DNA from: Carnobacterium_A sp049673005
GTDB lineage: Bacteria > Bacillota > Bacilli > Lactobacillales > Carnobacteriaceae
NCBI RefSeq assembly: GCF_049673005.1
Contig: NZ_JBATXB010000011.1
Coordinates: forward strand, 1-17,922
Length of the DNA: 17,922 nucleotides
Reading direction: 5' to 3'
The notes beneath the pieces are model-generated. The model was given only the letters and a program-made list of their open reading frames with translations, was not told the DNA's origin and did not search any database. Numbering within the stretch: position 1 is the stretch's first letter; every line of letters starts with the position of its first letter. The translations under genes were made by a program, and so were the position numbers. This document shows, piece after piece, positions 8,158-15,846 of this stretch.

Positions 8158-8186
8158 AGTGTAACCACTTTCATTTCATTTGTCTA
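8158..8186 (-). promoter_or_regulatory. scrAB promoter
   Basis: On the minus strand: -35 TAGACA (8186-8181), a 17-base spacer, -10 TACACT (8163-8158). The predicted start near 8151 gives a ~47-base leader carrying the operator and the AGAGGAGG ribosome binding site. Confidence 0.7.
8160..8173 (-). promoter_or_regulatory. cre site (CcpA catabolite repression)
   Basis: Minus-strand TGAAAGTGGTTACA matches the cre consensus TGWAANCGNTNWCA at every fixed position except one (T for the central C). It covers part of the spacer and most of the -10, so CcpA binding would block polymerase. This fits a sugar PTS operon. Confidence 0.7.
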
Positions 8187-8195
8187 GCATTTTAT

Positions 8196-8216
8196 ACCTA
8201 ATTTATAAAATTAGGT
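8196..8216. repeat. 21-bp AT-rich palindrome upstream of the scrAB promoter
   Basis: ACCTAATTT (8196-8204) and AAATTAGGT (8208-8216) form a perfect 9-bp inverted repeat around a 3-base centre, starting 10 bases upstream of the scrA -35. It may be a protein site, an UP-like element, or part of scrR termination together with the hairpin at 8231-8273. It does not resemble GAACCGGTTC. Confidence 0.5.
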
Positions 8217-8230
8217 GAAAAAGCATAAAC

Positions 8231-8273
8231 ATACTCAACTCTTTTATTTTCCCAAAAGAAAAGAGTTGAGTAT
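8231..8273 (-). terminator. Terminator-like hairpin after scrR
   Basis: A 15-bp perfect stem (8231-8245 with 8259-8273) with a 13-base loop lies 10 bases after the scrR stop. On the minus strand the stem is followed by GTTTATGCTTTTT, a broken T-run, so termination is likely but perhaps incomplete. Confidence 0.7.
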
Positions 8274-8282
8274 AGTTGTTAT

Positions 8283-9269
8283 TTAGTTAGCCCATTTTAT
8301 AGTTGATTCATTTTTTATTAACCTATTTTTCAAAACTATTTTTTCAGGAATTAGCGATCCTTCCAATAATAAGAGTAAATTTTTAACCGCTAGTTCGCCT
8401 AATTCTTGGTACGCATATTTAACAGTCGTAATCGTTGGTGAAACGACCGTCGTGATTTGGTATCCGCCAAATCCAGATAATGAAAATGTAGCTGGAATGG
8501 TTATTTTTAACTGATGCGCTGCTTTTAATACTGCTAAAGCAATATTATCTGTTGCACATATAATATAAGAAGCTTTTATTGTAGGCAATAGTTTTATAAT
8601 TTGCTTATAAGCTTCTTCAAAAGTAAAACTTGTTTCAATTATATCGACGGTATTCTCTTTACTTTGATTTAACGCGTCTAAAACGCCTTTTTTTCGCATT
8701 TGACCTACAGCTATATCTGCTTCGAATACATTCAAGTAAAGAAAATGTTTGTGACCTAGTTGATTCGCATATGTGCCTATTTTAAAGCCAGCATCGTATT
8801 CATCGTGAACAATTGAATAAAAATTGTCAGCTTGTTGACCCAATAGAATAACCGGGATGCCTACATCTGCGATAGCTTTCTTGTGGGCATCGGTAATTAC
8901 CGTCGCAAATAGTAATATCCCTGCAACTTTTTGACTCGCTAACGAATAAATACTTTCAATTTCTCTTTCAGTACTTTGGTTTGTATTTGTAATTAAAAGT
9001 TGGAAATTCTTCTCTCTTAAACCTTTATCAATAGCAATTAGGGCTTCGTTAGCAGAATAAGAATCCAACCTTGGAATAATCGTTCCGATGATAGACGTTT
9101 TTTTTGCTTTTAAACTCTGCGCAAATGTATTGGGTCTATAGCCTGTTTCTAAAACAATTTTATCTAGTTTTAATTTTGTTTTATGGCTTACTGATCCACT
9201 ATTTAAATATCTAGAAACCGTACTTTTAGCAACTCCCGCTCGTTCAGCGATATCATTAATCGTTACCAT
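8283..9269 (-). CDS. scrR: LacI-family sucrose operon repressor
   Basis: A DNA-binding transcription repressor of 328 residues. The N-terminal LacI helix-turn-helix (about 3-23, with VAKSTVSRYLN) and hinge (about 45-58) precede a periplasmic-binding-protein-like effector domain from about residue 60. GFGGY at 266-270 is a variant of the segment seen in sucrose-type repressors. It reads in the same direction as scrAB and probably represses it through GAACCGGTTC at 8141-8150, with sucrose-6-phosphate or fructose as likely inducer (inferred). The ATG at 9269 follows AGGTGATG, which overlaps the stop of the thioesterase gene. With only 4 bases between stop and start, translation looks coupled. 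I see no GAACCGGTTC-like site upstream of the thioesterase-scrR unit, so there is no sign of self-regulation by that motif. Confidence 0.88.
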   Translation of the reverse strand: MVTINDIAERAGVAKSTVSRYLNSGSVSHKTKLKLDKIVLETGYRPNTFAQSLKAKKTSIIGTIIPRLDSYSANEALIAIDKGLREKNFQLLITNTNQSTEREIESIYSLASQKVAGILLFATVITDAHKKAIADVGIPVILLGQQADNFYSIVHDEYDAGFKIGTYANQLGHKHFLYLNVFEADIAVGQMRKKGVLDALNQSKENTVDIIETSFTFEEAYKQIIKLLPTIKASYIICATDNIALAVLKAAHQLKITIPATFSLSGFGGYQITTVVSPTITTVKYAYQELGELAVKNLLLLLEGSLIPEKIVLKNRLIKNESTIKWAN

Positions 9270-9273
9270 CTCA

Positions 9274-10038
9274 TCACCTATTCAATTCCTCTTTTTTTTC
9301 CCATGTCATACTTGCCTCACTATTTATCACATCACCTGTCTTAATACGATGAGCAGAAACAAGTTGCCCTGCTTCATTTTGAAATAGACTCATTTGGCTT
9401 TTTATTTGATTGCCATAGTAGACTTCTTTTTCAAACTTAATATTTAAATGTGTTAATGTATGTGTTGTTAAAAAATCATAATCCAAAGTATCAATCGCCC
9501 AATCTAAGTATTTAGAATTGTTCACATGCAGATTTGAATCAATATCTAAGTAACGTACACGATACTCATTTTCTACTACTTCGTCTTCTTTTATCTTTTC
9601 AGGTTTAGGCGTACGAATTAATTTTTTTGAAAATGGTGCTTGAAAGGGTTCAACAATTTCATCATGAATACGAACCATTTTTCTTTTTTCACTATCTAAT
9701 AATGCAAATGTACTTTTAGCAGTGACACAAAGAGTACCTGCTTCGTCGTATACCTTAAATTCACGGTAACAAAACAACTTGTTATAAGATGATGCTTGCG
9801 TCGTTATTTTTATTGTTTGATGAGCTTTGGGAATCTGTTTGATATCGACCGCGTATTGAAGGACAATCCAAGCTAAACCTTCTTTCGCTAACTCTTCATC
9901 CCCTACACCTAGTACATAGCTTTGTTCACCTGATACTTGCATCATAATATTCACTAACATGGAAATAGTCAATTGCTGATTGGCGTCACACTCATAATAA
10001 TTAATTTGGTGTTCACTTTCAAAAATCTGGTTCGTCAT
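9274..10038 (-). CDS. Acyl-ACP thioesterase (FatA/FatB-like)
   Basis: Releases fatty acids from acyl carrier protein by thioester hydrolysis in the cytoplasm. The 254-residue protein fits the bacterial acyl-ACP thioesterase family (PF01643), with two hot-dog folds in tandem (about 1-130 and 150-245). The second holds the catalytic-type motif N169-x-H171-V-N173-N174-x-x-Y177. There is no signal peptide or membrane segment. Two in-frame ATGs exist (10044 and 10038). AGAGG is 6 bases from the second and only 1 from the first, so I prefer 10038, though AAAGGA further upstream could serve 10044. The gene is followed after 4 bases by scrR, giving a two-gene unit with a separate promoter and isolated from the ABC exporter by a terminator. 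Chain-length preference cannot be read from the sequence. Confidence 0.88.
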   Translation of the reverse strand: MTNQIFESEHQINYYECDANQQLTISMLVNIMMQVSGEQSYVLGVGDEELAKEGLAWIVLQYAVDIKQIPKAHQTIKITTQASSYNKLFCYREFKVYDEAGTLCVTAKSTFALLDSEKRKMVRIHDEIVEPFQAPFSKKLIRTPKPEKIKEDEVVENEYRVRYLDIDSNLHVNNSKYLDWAIDTLDYDFLTTHTLTHLNIKFEKEVYYGNQIKSQMSLFQNEAGQLVSAHRIKTGDVINSEASMTWEKKEELNR

Positions 10039-10078
10039 TGTCATCCTCTTTTCATTCCTTTAATTCTTACTCAAATAT

Positions 10079-10106
10079 ATCATACACCCATTTTAGCTGC
10101 TAGCAA
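10079..10106 (-). promoter_or_regulatory. Promoter of the thioesterase-scrR unit
   Basis: On the minus strand: TTGCTA (10106-10101), a 16-base spacer, TATGAT (10084-10079). A second, TGn-extended -10 (TGATATATT) overlaps just downstream. It lies between the exporter terminator and the thioesterase start. Confidence 0.5.
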
Positions 10107-10118
10107 AATAATGCACCC

Positions 10119-10156
10119 TAAAAATGCACTACAAACCCTGTGGCTTGTAATGCATT
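10119..10156 (-). terminator. Terminator of the ABC exporter operon
   Basis: Minus-strand hairpin of 15 bp (10156-10142 with 10137-10123) with loop ACAG. Two positions are G-U pairs in the minus-strand RNA but mismatches on the plus strand, so it is built for the minus direction. It is followed by T5. It starts 29 bases after the exporter stop codon. Confidence 0.85.
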
Positions 10157-10184
10157 ATTTTAATCGAGTGGCCTTTTGATTTTA

Positions 10185-11966
10185 TTATATCTGCTGCAGC
10201 AAATCGAATTGTGTTTTGTATAAATTGTAATACAAACCTTTTTCAGCCATCAACTCCTCATGACTCCCTGATTCTTGAATAACTTTATCAGCAATATAAA
10301 AAATTCGTGTACTATTTTTAATTGTTGATAACCGGTGAGCGATAATAAATGCTGTTCGTCCTTCCAATAATTGATCTAATCCTTCTTGTAAAAGAATTTC
10401 CGTTTGAGTATCAATACTTGAAGTTGCTTCATCTAAAATTAAAACTTTTGGATCAGATAATAACGTCCGAGCAAAAGAAATTAGCTGACGTTGTCCAGCT
10501 GATAATGTACTCCCCCGCTCTTTTATCACAGTCTTGTACCCTTCTTTTTGTTGCATGATAAAATCATGGGCACGAACTACTTTAGCTGCTGCAATAATTT
10601 CTTCTTCTGAAGCGTCTAATTTTCCATAGCGGATATTTTCCATAATTGTCCCAGAAAAAATAAACGTATCTTGCAGCATTACACCTATTTGGTCTCTTAA
10701 TGATTTTAACGTCACATTACGAATATCGATACCATCTACTAAAATTTCACCATCATCCACGTCATAAAATCGACTGATTAAATTAATAATCGTTGATTTA
10801 CCAGCACCTGTTGGACCTACTATGGCAATCGTCTCGCCTGGTTTAACGTGAAAAGATAGTTTCTCAAAAATAGTTTGTTCTGGTTTATAGCCAAACGTAA
10901 CATCTTTAAAAACAACGTCTCCCTTTACAGGTGGCATAACAAAGGCATCTTCTTTATCTGTAATTTCAGGCTCAACATCAAGTGTCTCAAATATTCGCTC
11001 TAAATAAGCCGTACCAGTGATGAGCGAATTATAAAAATTCCCTATATTAACCATTGGATTCCAGAAGTTATTAACGTACCCTATAAAGGCAATGAGTACT
11101 CCCGTTGATACATCTACCCCGACTCCTCTGACTCCAATAAAGTAAATAAGCGAAATAGTCACTGTCGCAATATTTTGTATCGCAGGCGCTAATAACAACT
11201 GAATTTTCACTGCTTTTAACCAGGTTGTTCGTTGTTCTTGACTAACTTCTGAAAATATTTCACTATTCATTGATTCGCGAGTAAAAGATTGCGTTACTTT
11301 GATTCCCGAAATACTCTCGTGAATATAAGCATTTAAGTTCGCTTGTTTATTGCTAACCTCTTGAAAAGCTTTTCGTTGAGCTTTTTGGATAAACAAGGTT
11401 ACAACAAATAGAAAAGGCAACAAGATAAAACTGTACAACGTTAATTTGAGATTTATCGAAACCATAAAAACTAAGGTTACAACCAAACTTAGTACGTCTG
11501 AAATCACATTAATTAAGCCGTTTGAAAGTAAGTCACTTAATGAATTAATATAGTTAACGACTCTTATAACAATTTTACCGTGTGGTCGTGTATCAAAATA
11601 AGAAAAAGATAATTTTTGAAGATGTTCAAATATTTCAGAGCGCATATCTTTTAAAACATTCTGTCCTAATAACGTAATATGCTGAATACGATACCTAGAA
11701 CACCATCCTCCAACAAGTGTGGCTAATGTGAATATCAGGATAATCCATCCCATTTGCGCTGTATCTTTATTCGGTATGGCCTGATCAATAACAATACTGG
11801 TTAGATAAGGACCAAGAACCATAATGATATTGGCTAACAAAATGACTAATAGTATGTTTGAGACAGATTTTTTATATGGCTTTAAATAGCCACCTAAACG
11901 TTTAAAATGCTCTTTATTAAATTCCTCTTTCAACTCTTCATCTTTTCTAGCACTATTCTGGGCCAT
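10185..11966 (-). CDS. Heterodimeric ABC exporter, subunit with canonical Walker B (YheH/LmrD-like)
   Basis: Membrane-NBD fusion subunit of an ABC exporter, 593 residues. An N-terminal soluble tail (1-20) precedes an ABC type-1 transmembrane domain of about six helices (35-320), then the NBD. Walker A GPTGAGKST is at 384-392, Q-loop Q432, signature LSAGQ at 488-492 (not LSGGQ), Walker B D512 with catalytic E513, and H-loop H544. It pairs with the upstream gene product. Its intact Walker B/H-loop together with the partner's LSGGQ builds the working ATP site, while its altered LSAGQ faces the partner's degenerate site. The ATG at 11966 lies inside the end of the upstream gene (14-base overlap), with GAGGAGGTG 8 bases before it, so translation is coupled. 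The family includes LmrCD, BmrCD and EfrCD multidrug pumps. The substrate here is unknown. Confidence 0.92.
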   Translation of the reverse strand: MAQNSARKDEELKEEFNKEHFKRLGGYLKPYKKSVSNILLVILLANIIMVLGPYLTSIVIDQAIPNKDTAQMGWIILIFTLATLVGGWCSRYRIQHITLLGQNVLKDMRSEIFEHLQKLSFSYFDTRPHGKIVIRVVNYINSLSDLLSNGLINVISDVLSLVVTLVFMVSINLKLTLYSFILLPFLFVVTLFIQKAQRKAFQEVSNKQANLNAYIHESISGIKVTQSFTRESMNSEIFSEVSQEQRTTWLKAVKIQLLLAPAIQNIATVTISLIYFIGVRGVGVDVSTGVLIAFIGYVNNFWNPMVNIGNFYNSLITGTAYLERIFETLDVEPEITDKEDAFVMPPVKGDVVFKDVTFGYKPEQTIFEKLSFHVKPGETIAIVGPTGAGKSTIINLISRFYDVDDGEILVDGIDIRNVTLKSLRDQIGVMLQDTFIFSGTIMENIRYGKLDASEEEIIAAAKVVRAHDFIMQQKEGYKTVIKERGSTLSAGQRQLISFARTLLSDPKVLILDEATSSIDTQTEILLQEGLDQLLEGRTAFIIAHRLSTIKNSTRIFYIADKVIQESGSHEELMAEKGLYYNLYKTQFDLLQQI

Positions 11967-13716
11967 TATCTAACACCTCCTCATCATCATCAGACTTACC
12001 TAATTGTTTCAAGTAGATTTTATAATAGGCTCCTTTTTGTTCCAGTAACGATGCATGCGTTCCTCGTTCGATAATCTTTCCCTTAGATAAAATCAGTATC
12101 TCGTCAGCCGATTTAACCGAAGAAATACGATTCGCTATAATAAAAGTGGTTTTCTCTTTCGAAACATGTTTGAGTTCATTTTGAATTTTGACTTCTGTTT
12201 CCATATCAACTGCTGAGGTCGTGTCATCTAGAATGAGTATCGAAGGGTCTTTCATTAGACCTCTTGCTAAAGAAATTCTTTGACGCTGTCCTCCAGACAA
12301 CCCACTCCCACGTTCTCCTAAGAATGTATTGTATTGGTCTGGCATACTTTCAATAAATGGACTAGCATCAGCAACTCGAGCCATTAGTTTAATTCGTTCT
12401 AATTCTGCTTCTGGTGTTCCAAATGCAATGTTTTCTTTAATTGTATCCGAGAATAAAAAGACATCTTGCATAACAATTGCAATGTGTTTTCTCAATTCTC
12501 GGACATTAATTCTTTTCGCATCTTGACCATCAATCAGTATGCGTCCTTCAGTCGGATCAAAAAAGCGCGAAATTAAGTTCACTAATGTTGATTTACCCGA
12601 ACCAGTCTCTCCTAAAATACCAATTGTTTGACCTGGAGAAGCTTTTAATGAAATATGACTTAAAACTTCTGTATCAGGATCATCAGCAAAGTGGAAGGAT
12701 ACATCTTGAAACTCAACGACACCTCTAATAGTAGGAGTGGTTTGTCTTTTTTCAAGAGGTATCTTCGGTTTTGCAGATAGCAACTCTCTAATTCTATAGG
12801 TTGAGGTAATAAAATGTTGTAAGTCATTAACATACCACCCAACATTTCTCATTGGGATTGTTAACATCCAAATAAACCCGTTAAAAGCCACTAAATTTCC
12901 TAAAGTCATACTTCCATCTATGACTAACAATCCACCTAGCCCTATTGTAATAACTGATAAAAAAGAGGCTAAAGTCTCTAATAACGGTAGATAGGTTTTC
13001 GTAACCGCTGCTGATTCTAAATTTCTCTTTTTATAATCTTCATTGTATTGATTAAATTTTTCTATTTCATAAGCCTCTCTAGCAAATGCTTTTACAACCT
13101 TATTTCCACTAATATTTTCTTCTACCATTGAATTTAATCTAGAAAAGCTCTCACGAATTTGATAAAAAACAGGGTTAGCTTTTCGAGACAACACAACGGT
13201 CAAAATCCCAATAAATGGCGTAATAATAAGTAAAGCCAGCATTAGTCGCCACTCAATTATTCCCATTACTACAATTGCTGAAACAAGCAATAGAAAGTTA
13301 TCCAATACATTATAAAACAGCCACGAAACCGCGTGTCTTATAGCATCTGTATCACCTGTCATTCTAGCCATAATATCACCAACTCGGGTGTTATTAAAAT
13401 AACTAAAATCAAGTTCTTGTAGTTTGTGATACATTTCTTCACGTATGTTATATAAAGCATTTTGTCCTATCCGCTCAAACATAATTTGGTACACATAGCG
13501 AAGAACCGTACGAAAAAGTGATGCAATTATCATTATAACTAGTAGTGGGACTAACAATCCCGATTTGCCCTTTACTATGACATCGTCAACAATCATGCCT
13601 CCTATAAGTGGAGATACAACATTTAATAAAGCGACAACACTAACTAAGACAATGCCTACTAGTAAGTTGAGCCGGTAAGCTCGGATATATTTCCAAATCC
13701 ATCTTATACTTTCCAT
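11953..13716 (-). CDS. Heterodimeric ABC exporter, subunit with degenerate ATP site (YheI/LmrC-like)
   Basis: First gene of the exporter operon, 587 residues. The ABC type-1 transmembrane domain (about 15-310) is followed by an NBD with Walker A GETGSGKST at 369-377, Q-loop Q417, signature LSGGQ at 473-477 and Walker B D497. The catalytic glutamate position is aspartate (D498 in LILDDTT) and the H-loop histidine is asparagine (N529 in FIIANR). Both changes mark it as the non-hydrolytic half of an asymmetric pump, as known for LmrC, BmrC and TM287. The acidic C-terminal tail (SDDDEE) is encoded in the overlap with the next gene. The ATG at 13716 has a very strong ribosome binding site, AAAGGAGG (13732-13725). 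It diverges from an AraC-type regulator across a 202-base spacer, suggesting dedicated control. The substrate may be drugs, peptides or lipids. Confidence 0.92.
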   Translation of the reverse strand: MESIRWIWKYIRAYRLNLLVGIVLVSVVALLNVVSPLIGGMIVDDVIVKGKSGLLVPLLVIMIIASLFRTVLRYVYQIMFERIGQNALYNIREEMYHKLQELDFSYFNNTRVGDIMARMTGDTDAIRHAVSWLFYNVLDNFLLLVSAIVVMGIIEWRLMLALLIITPFIGILTVVLSRKANPVFYQIRESFSRLNSMVEENISGNKVVKAFAREAYEIEKFNQYNEDYKKRNLESAAVTKTYLPLLETLASFLSVITIGLGGLLVIDGSMTLGNLVAFNGFIWMLTIPMRNVGWYVNDLQHFITSTYRIRELLSAKPKIPLEKRQTTPTIRGVVEFQDVSFHFADDPDTEVLSHISLKASPGQTIGILGETGSGKSTLVNLISRFFDPTEGRILIDGQDAKRINVRELRKHIAIVMQDVFLFSDTIKENIAFGTPEAELERIKLMARVADASPFIESMPDQYNTFLGERGSGLSGGQRQRISLARGLMKDPSILILDDTTSAVDMETEVKIQNELKHVSKEKTTFIIANRISSVKSADEILILSKGKIIERGTHASLLEQKGAYYKIYLKQLGKSDDDEEVLDNGPE

Positions 13717-13750
13717 ATGTTTAACCTCCTTTAACTTATTAAGTACTTTA

Positions 13751-13779
13751 ATGATAGCGAGAAATTTAAGCTATAAGAA
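13751..13779 (-). promoter_or_regulatory. Possible promoter of the ABC exporter operon
   Basis: On the minus strand: weak -35 TTCTTA (13779-13774), a 17-base spacer, -10 TATCAT (13756-13751). The poor -35 would suit an activated promoter. The -10 overlaps one arm of the inverted element at 13753-13759. Confidence 0.35.
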
Positions 13780-13856
13780 TGGTCTATTCTATTAAAAGAG
13801 ATGGAGTAAGTAACAATGAATTCATTCGAATCCTCTACTAGCATGATTGCGCTATC
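13753..13856. repeat. Spaced inverted element between divergent exporter and AraC genes
   Basis: GATAGCG (13753-13759) and its exact reverse complement CGCTATC (13850-13856) lie 90 bases apart. The first overlaps the proposed exporter -10, the second the AraC gene -35. This placement suggests a shared operator, possibly for the AraC-family protein. Seven bases can match by chance, so this is tentative. Confidence 0.35.
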
Positions 13857-13875
13857 TTATCAGATACTTTATACT
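13847..13875 (+). promoter_or_regulatory. Promoter of the AraC-family regulator
   Basis: TTGCGC (13847-13852), a 17-base spacer and TATACT (13870-13875). Transcription would start near 13882, leaving a ~37-base leader with GGAGGTG before the ATG at 13919. Confidence 0.55.
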
Positions 13876-13918
13876 TTTAACTAATTAGATAGGAGTATAT
13901 TCTTTTGGAGGTGAATGA

Positions 13919-14758
13919 ATGTTTAAAGTAAATGCAAAAACGTTTAACCCTGAAATCTTGTATGTTTTTGATGTCGCAACAATTGGTCCTTCTTCAGGGA
14001 GTAATCATCACCACGACTTTTTAGAGCTTTCCATCATCGTTGAAGGCGAATCGTTGTATACAATTAGCAATCAAGATTACTACTTAGAGAAAGAAACGGT
14101 TCTTTTATTTAACCCTGGTATCAGCCATTACGAACACTCACTTACTGATATGAACAATATACAACTTCATATCGGATTTCGTAATGTTACACTAGATTAT
14201 TTACCTAAAAATTTTTTCCCTGTAGACTCTCCTATTATTCATTTGAAGGAAAAAAATACGGAGTTTTTTGCTATTTGTCGTAAAATCATTCTTGAGCGTT
14301 CTGCTAATGAGCCAGGAATCGATCTGATGATTAAATCTCTTGTTACTCAACTAATTGTTTTGCTTTTAAGAGATGAATGCGCTCTTACGACCACAACTAC
14401 TCAAGCAATCTTATCTGTAGAAGAACAGAAAAAACAACAAACCGTTAAAGATGTTATTCATTACCTAGAGTCAAATTATACAGACGATATCGCTTTAAAT
14501 GATCTCGCACATATTTTCTTTACCAGTCCTACAAATCTGTCACGGATATTTAAAGAAGAGACTGGCGATTCTCCAATAAACTATCTCATCAAGATTCGAT
14601 TAGAACAGGCAAAACTTCTTTTAGATACCGAAATGGATATTCCTATTAAAGAAATTTCAAAATTAATTGGTTACAATGATGCACTCTATTTTAGTAAACT
14701 GTTTAAAAAACATTATGGTCAGTCGCCTTCTGCTTTTATAAAAAATAAGAATAAATAA
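13919..14758 (+). CDS. AraC-family transcriptional regulator with cupin sensor domain
   Basis: A cytoplasmic transcription factor of 279 residues. The N-terminal cupin-like ligand domain covers about 15-95, with a histidine cluster H30-H32 and E36 in HHHDFLEL. This is the usual start of such domains, which bind sugars or other small molecules. A helical linker follows, then a C-terminal AraC DNA-binding domain at about 175-275 with two helix-turn-helices: one near 191-211 (ALNDLAHIFFTSPTNLSRIF) and one near 241-262 with the typical GYNDALYFSKLFKKHYG segment. The start is set by GGAGGTG at 13907-13913, 5 bases upstream. Divergent orientation to the heterodimeric exporter suggests that it controls that operon, but this is inference. 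Cupin AraC proteins more often regulate sugar genes. It is monocistronic, followed by a hairpin at 14792-14824. Confidence 0.9.
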   Translation: MFKVNAKTFNPEILYVFDVATIGPSSGSNHHHDFLELSIIVEGESLYTISNQDYYLEKETVLLFNPGISHYEHSLTDMNNIQLHIGFRNVTLDYLPKNFFPVDSPIIHLKEKNTEFFAICRKIILERSANEPGIDLMIKSLVTQLIVLLLRDECALTTTTTQAILSVEEQKKQQTVKDVIHYLESNYTDDIALNDLAHIFFTSPTNLSRIFKEETGDSPINYLIKIRLEQAKLLLDTEMDIPIKEISKLIGYNDALYFSKLFKKHYGQSPSAFIKNKNK

Positions 14759-14791
14759 AGTACTAGCTTTTTTATTTTAAGTAAGATTAAA

Positions 14792-14824
14792 AACGGTTTT
14801 GGGACATTGTGTCTCAAAACCGTT
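14792..14824. terminator. Hairpin between convergent AraC and GT8 genes
   Basis: A 15-bp stem (14792-14806 with 14810-14824) with one G-T pair on the plus strand and a 3-base loop. On the minus strand a T5 run overlaps the end of the stem, supporting termination of the GT8 transcript. The plus side lacks an immediate T-run. It probably serves as the shared barrier between convergent genes. Confidence 0.65.
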
Positions 14825-14880
14825 ACTTTATGGGTGTTTTAACTTTTTACCGAAAGATAAGACTCCATATTCCTATCTTT

Positions 14881-15735
14881 TTATGTCTCGCTTACCTCTT
14901 TCACTTCTTCTAATGGGAACGCTGTTCTATTTCTAAAATTAAAATATTCTTCTCTATAAGGATGAATGGACTCTTTATGCCACGGTTTTTTGTGTCCACA
15001 AAAATGTACAATCGCTGGGTTTTCTCTAGCTTCTTCCCATTTCGTTCTACCTAAGACTGTCGGGTGTTGTTTTTCATCTAAAATTAAATACGTTTGAGCA
15101 TTCCAGCGAGGATGTAATTCTAACCAACGATCATGGAGAATCGCATTTAGTGTATCTTGGTCATGAAATTTCAATAAGTGTGGATAAGTTGCAATAAAAT
15201 CAAAAGCTTGCTCCGTTATTTTTTCTTCACGCCATTTTTTAAGATCCATTACCATCATTCCAGAATTAAAGTATTTATCTGATTGACAATCAATTCCCAT
15301 TAAATTCAACCGATCATGGAAACCAGCATCTTCTACCGCAGCTAATAAATTGTCACCTAAGTCTAAGTCCCAAATAGTTTGTATATTTTCCAAAGAAAGC
15401 ATATCACAATCAAGATAAATCGCGCGATCACTATCTTTTAAAAGATTGGGTATAGAGATTCTATAATAAGCTGTTTTCGGAATTCTTTCACTCTCTACTA
15501 CATTCTCAAATTCCGTTTCGTCAATCGTTAAATAACTAATTCGCGCTTTATGTTGATTTACCATACGATTTAATAATAGTTTTGAATTTAAGGAAATGTT
15601 GTCGTCTATTACATAAAAATTTAGACAAGTATCTTCATTTTTACTCTCCAATAAAGAAAGAAACAACGTGGTTAGGTGTGCTACAAAGTCTTCATTACTA
15701 GACGAAACAATGGTGATATATTTAGAATCAAACAT
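14881..15735 (-). CDS. Glycosyltransferase family 8 protein (paralogue B)
   Basis: A retaining sugar transferase of 284 residues using a nucleotide-sugar donor. The GT8 fold is supported by the metal-binding D109-C-D111 in YLDCDML, FNSGMMVMDL (156-165), HDQDTLNAI (191-199) and HFCGHKKPW (244-252), whose histidines complete the metal/donor site. There is no signal peptide or membrane segment, so it acts at the cytoplasmic face. Its length and motifs resemble the Bacillus general stress protein GspA and related lactic acid bacterial GT8 proteins of unclear acceptor. The ATG follows AGAGGAGGAAC with good spacing. It lies 111 bases downstream of a close paralogue in the same direction, with no convincing terminator between, so co-transcription is likely. 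Donor and acceptor (cell-wall teichoic acid, glycolipid or protein) are unknown. Confidence 0.88.
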   Translation of the reverse strand: MFDSKYITIVSSSNEDFVAHLTTLFLSLLESKNEDTCLNFYVIDDNISLNSKLLLNRMVNQHKARISYLTIDETEFENVVESERIPKTAYYRISIPNLLKDSDRAIYLDCDMLSLENIQTIWDLDLGDNLLAAVEDAGFHDRLNLMGIDCQSDKYFNSGMMVMDLKKWREEKITEQAFDFIATYPHLLKFHDQDTLNAILHDRWLELHPRWNAQTYLILDEKQHPTVLGRTKWEEARENPAIVHFCGHKKPWHKESIHPYREEYFNFRNRTAFPLEEVKEVSET

Positions 15736-15846
15736 AGTAGTTCCTCCTCTATTAAAATTAAATTCCGAATTTTTTCTAACTTAAATAGGACCTAAAAAAA
15801 GGTCTTTTTTAAGCTTCAAAAGAGTACATTCAATCGCAAAAAGATG

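Noticed and set aside
9973..10179. 68-codon plus-strand frame over the thioesterase start
   Set aside because: It overlaps the thioesterase start, its promoter and the exporter terminator hairpin, with no domain or ribosome binding site.
12329..12845. Short frames inside the exporter subunit genes
   Set aside because: Both lie within conserved NBD coding sequence and show no independent coding signal.
15789..15810. Hairpin GACCT/AGGTC with T-run between the two GT8 genes as a terminator
   Set aside because: The stem is only 5 bp and the T-run is on the plus-strand side, where no gene ends. In the GT8 direction it lacks a T-run, so the two genes are probably co-transcribed.
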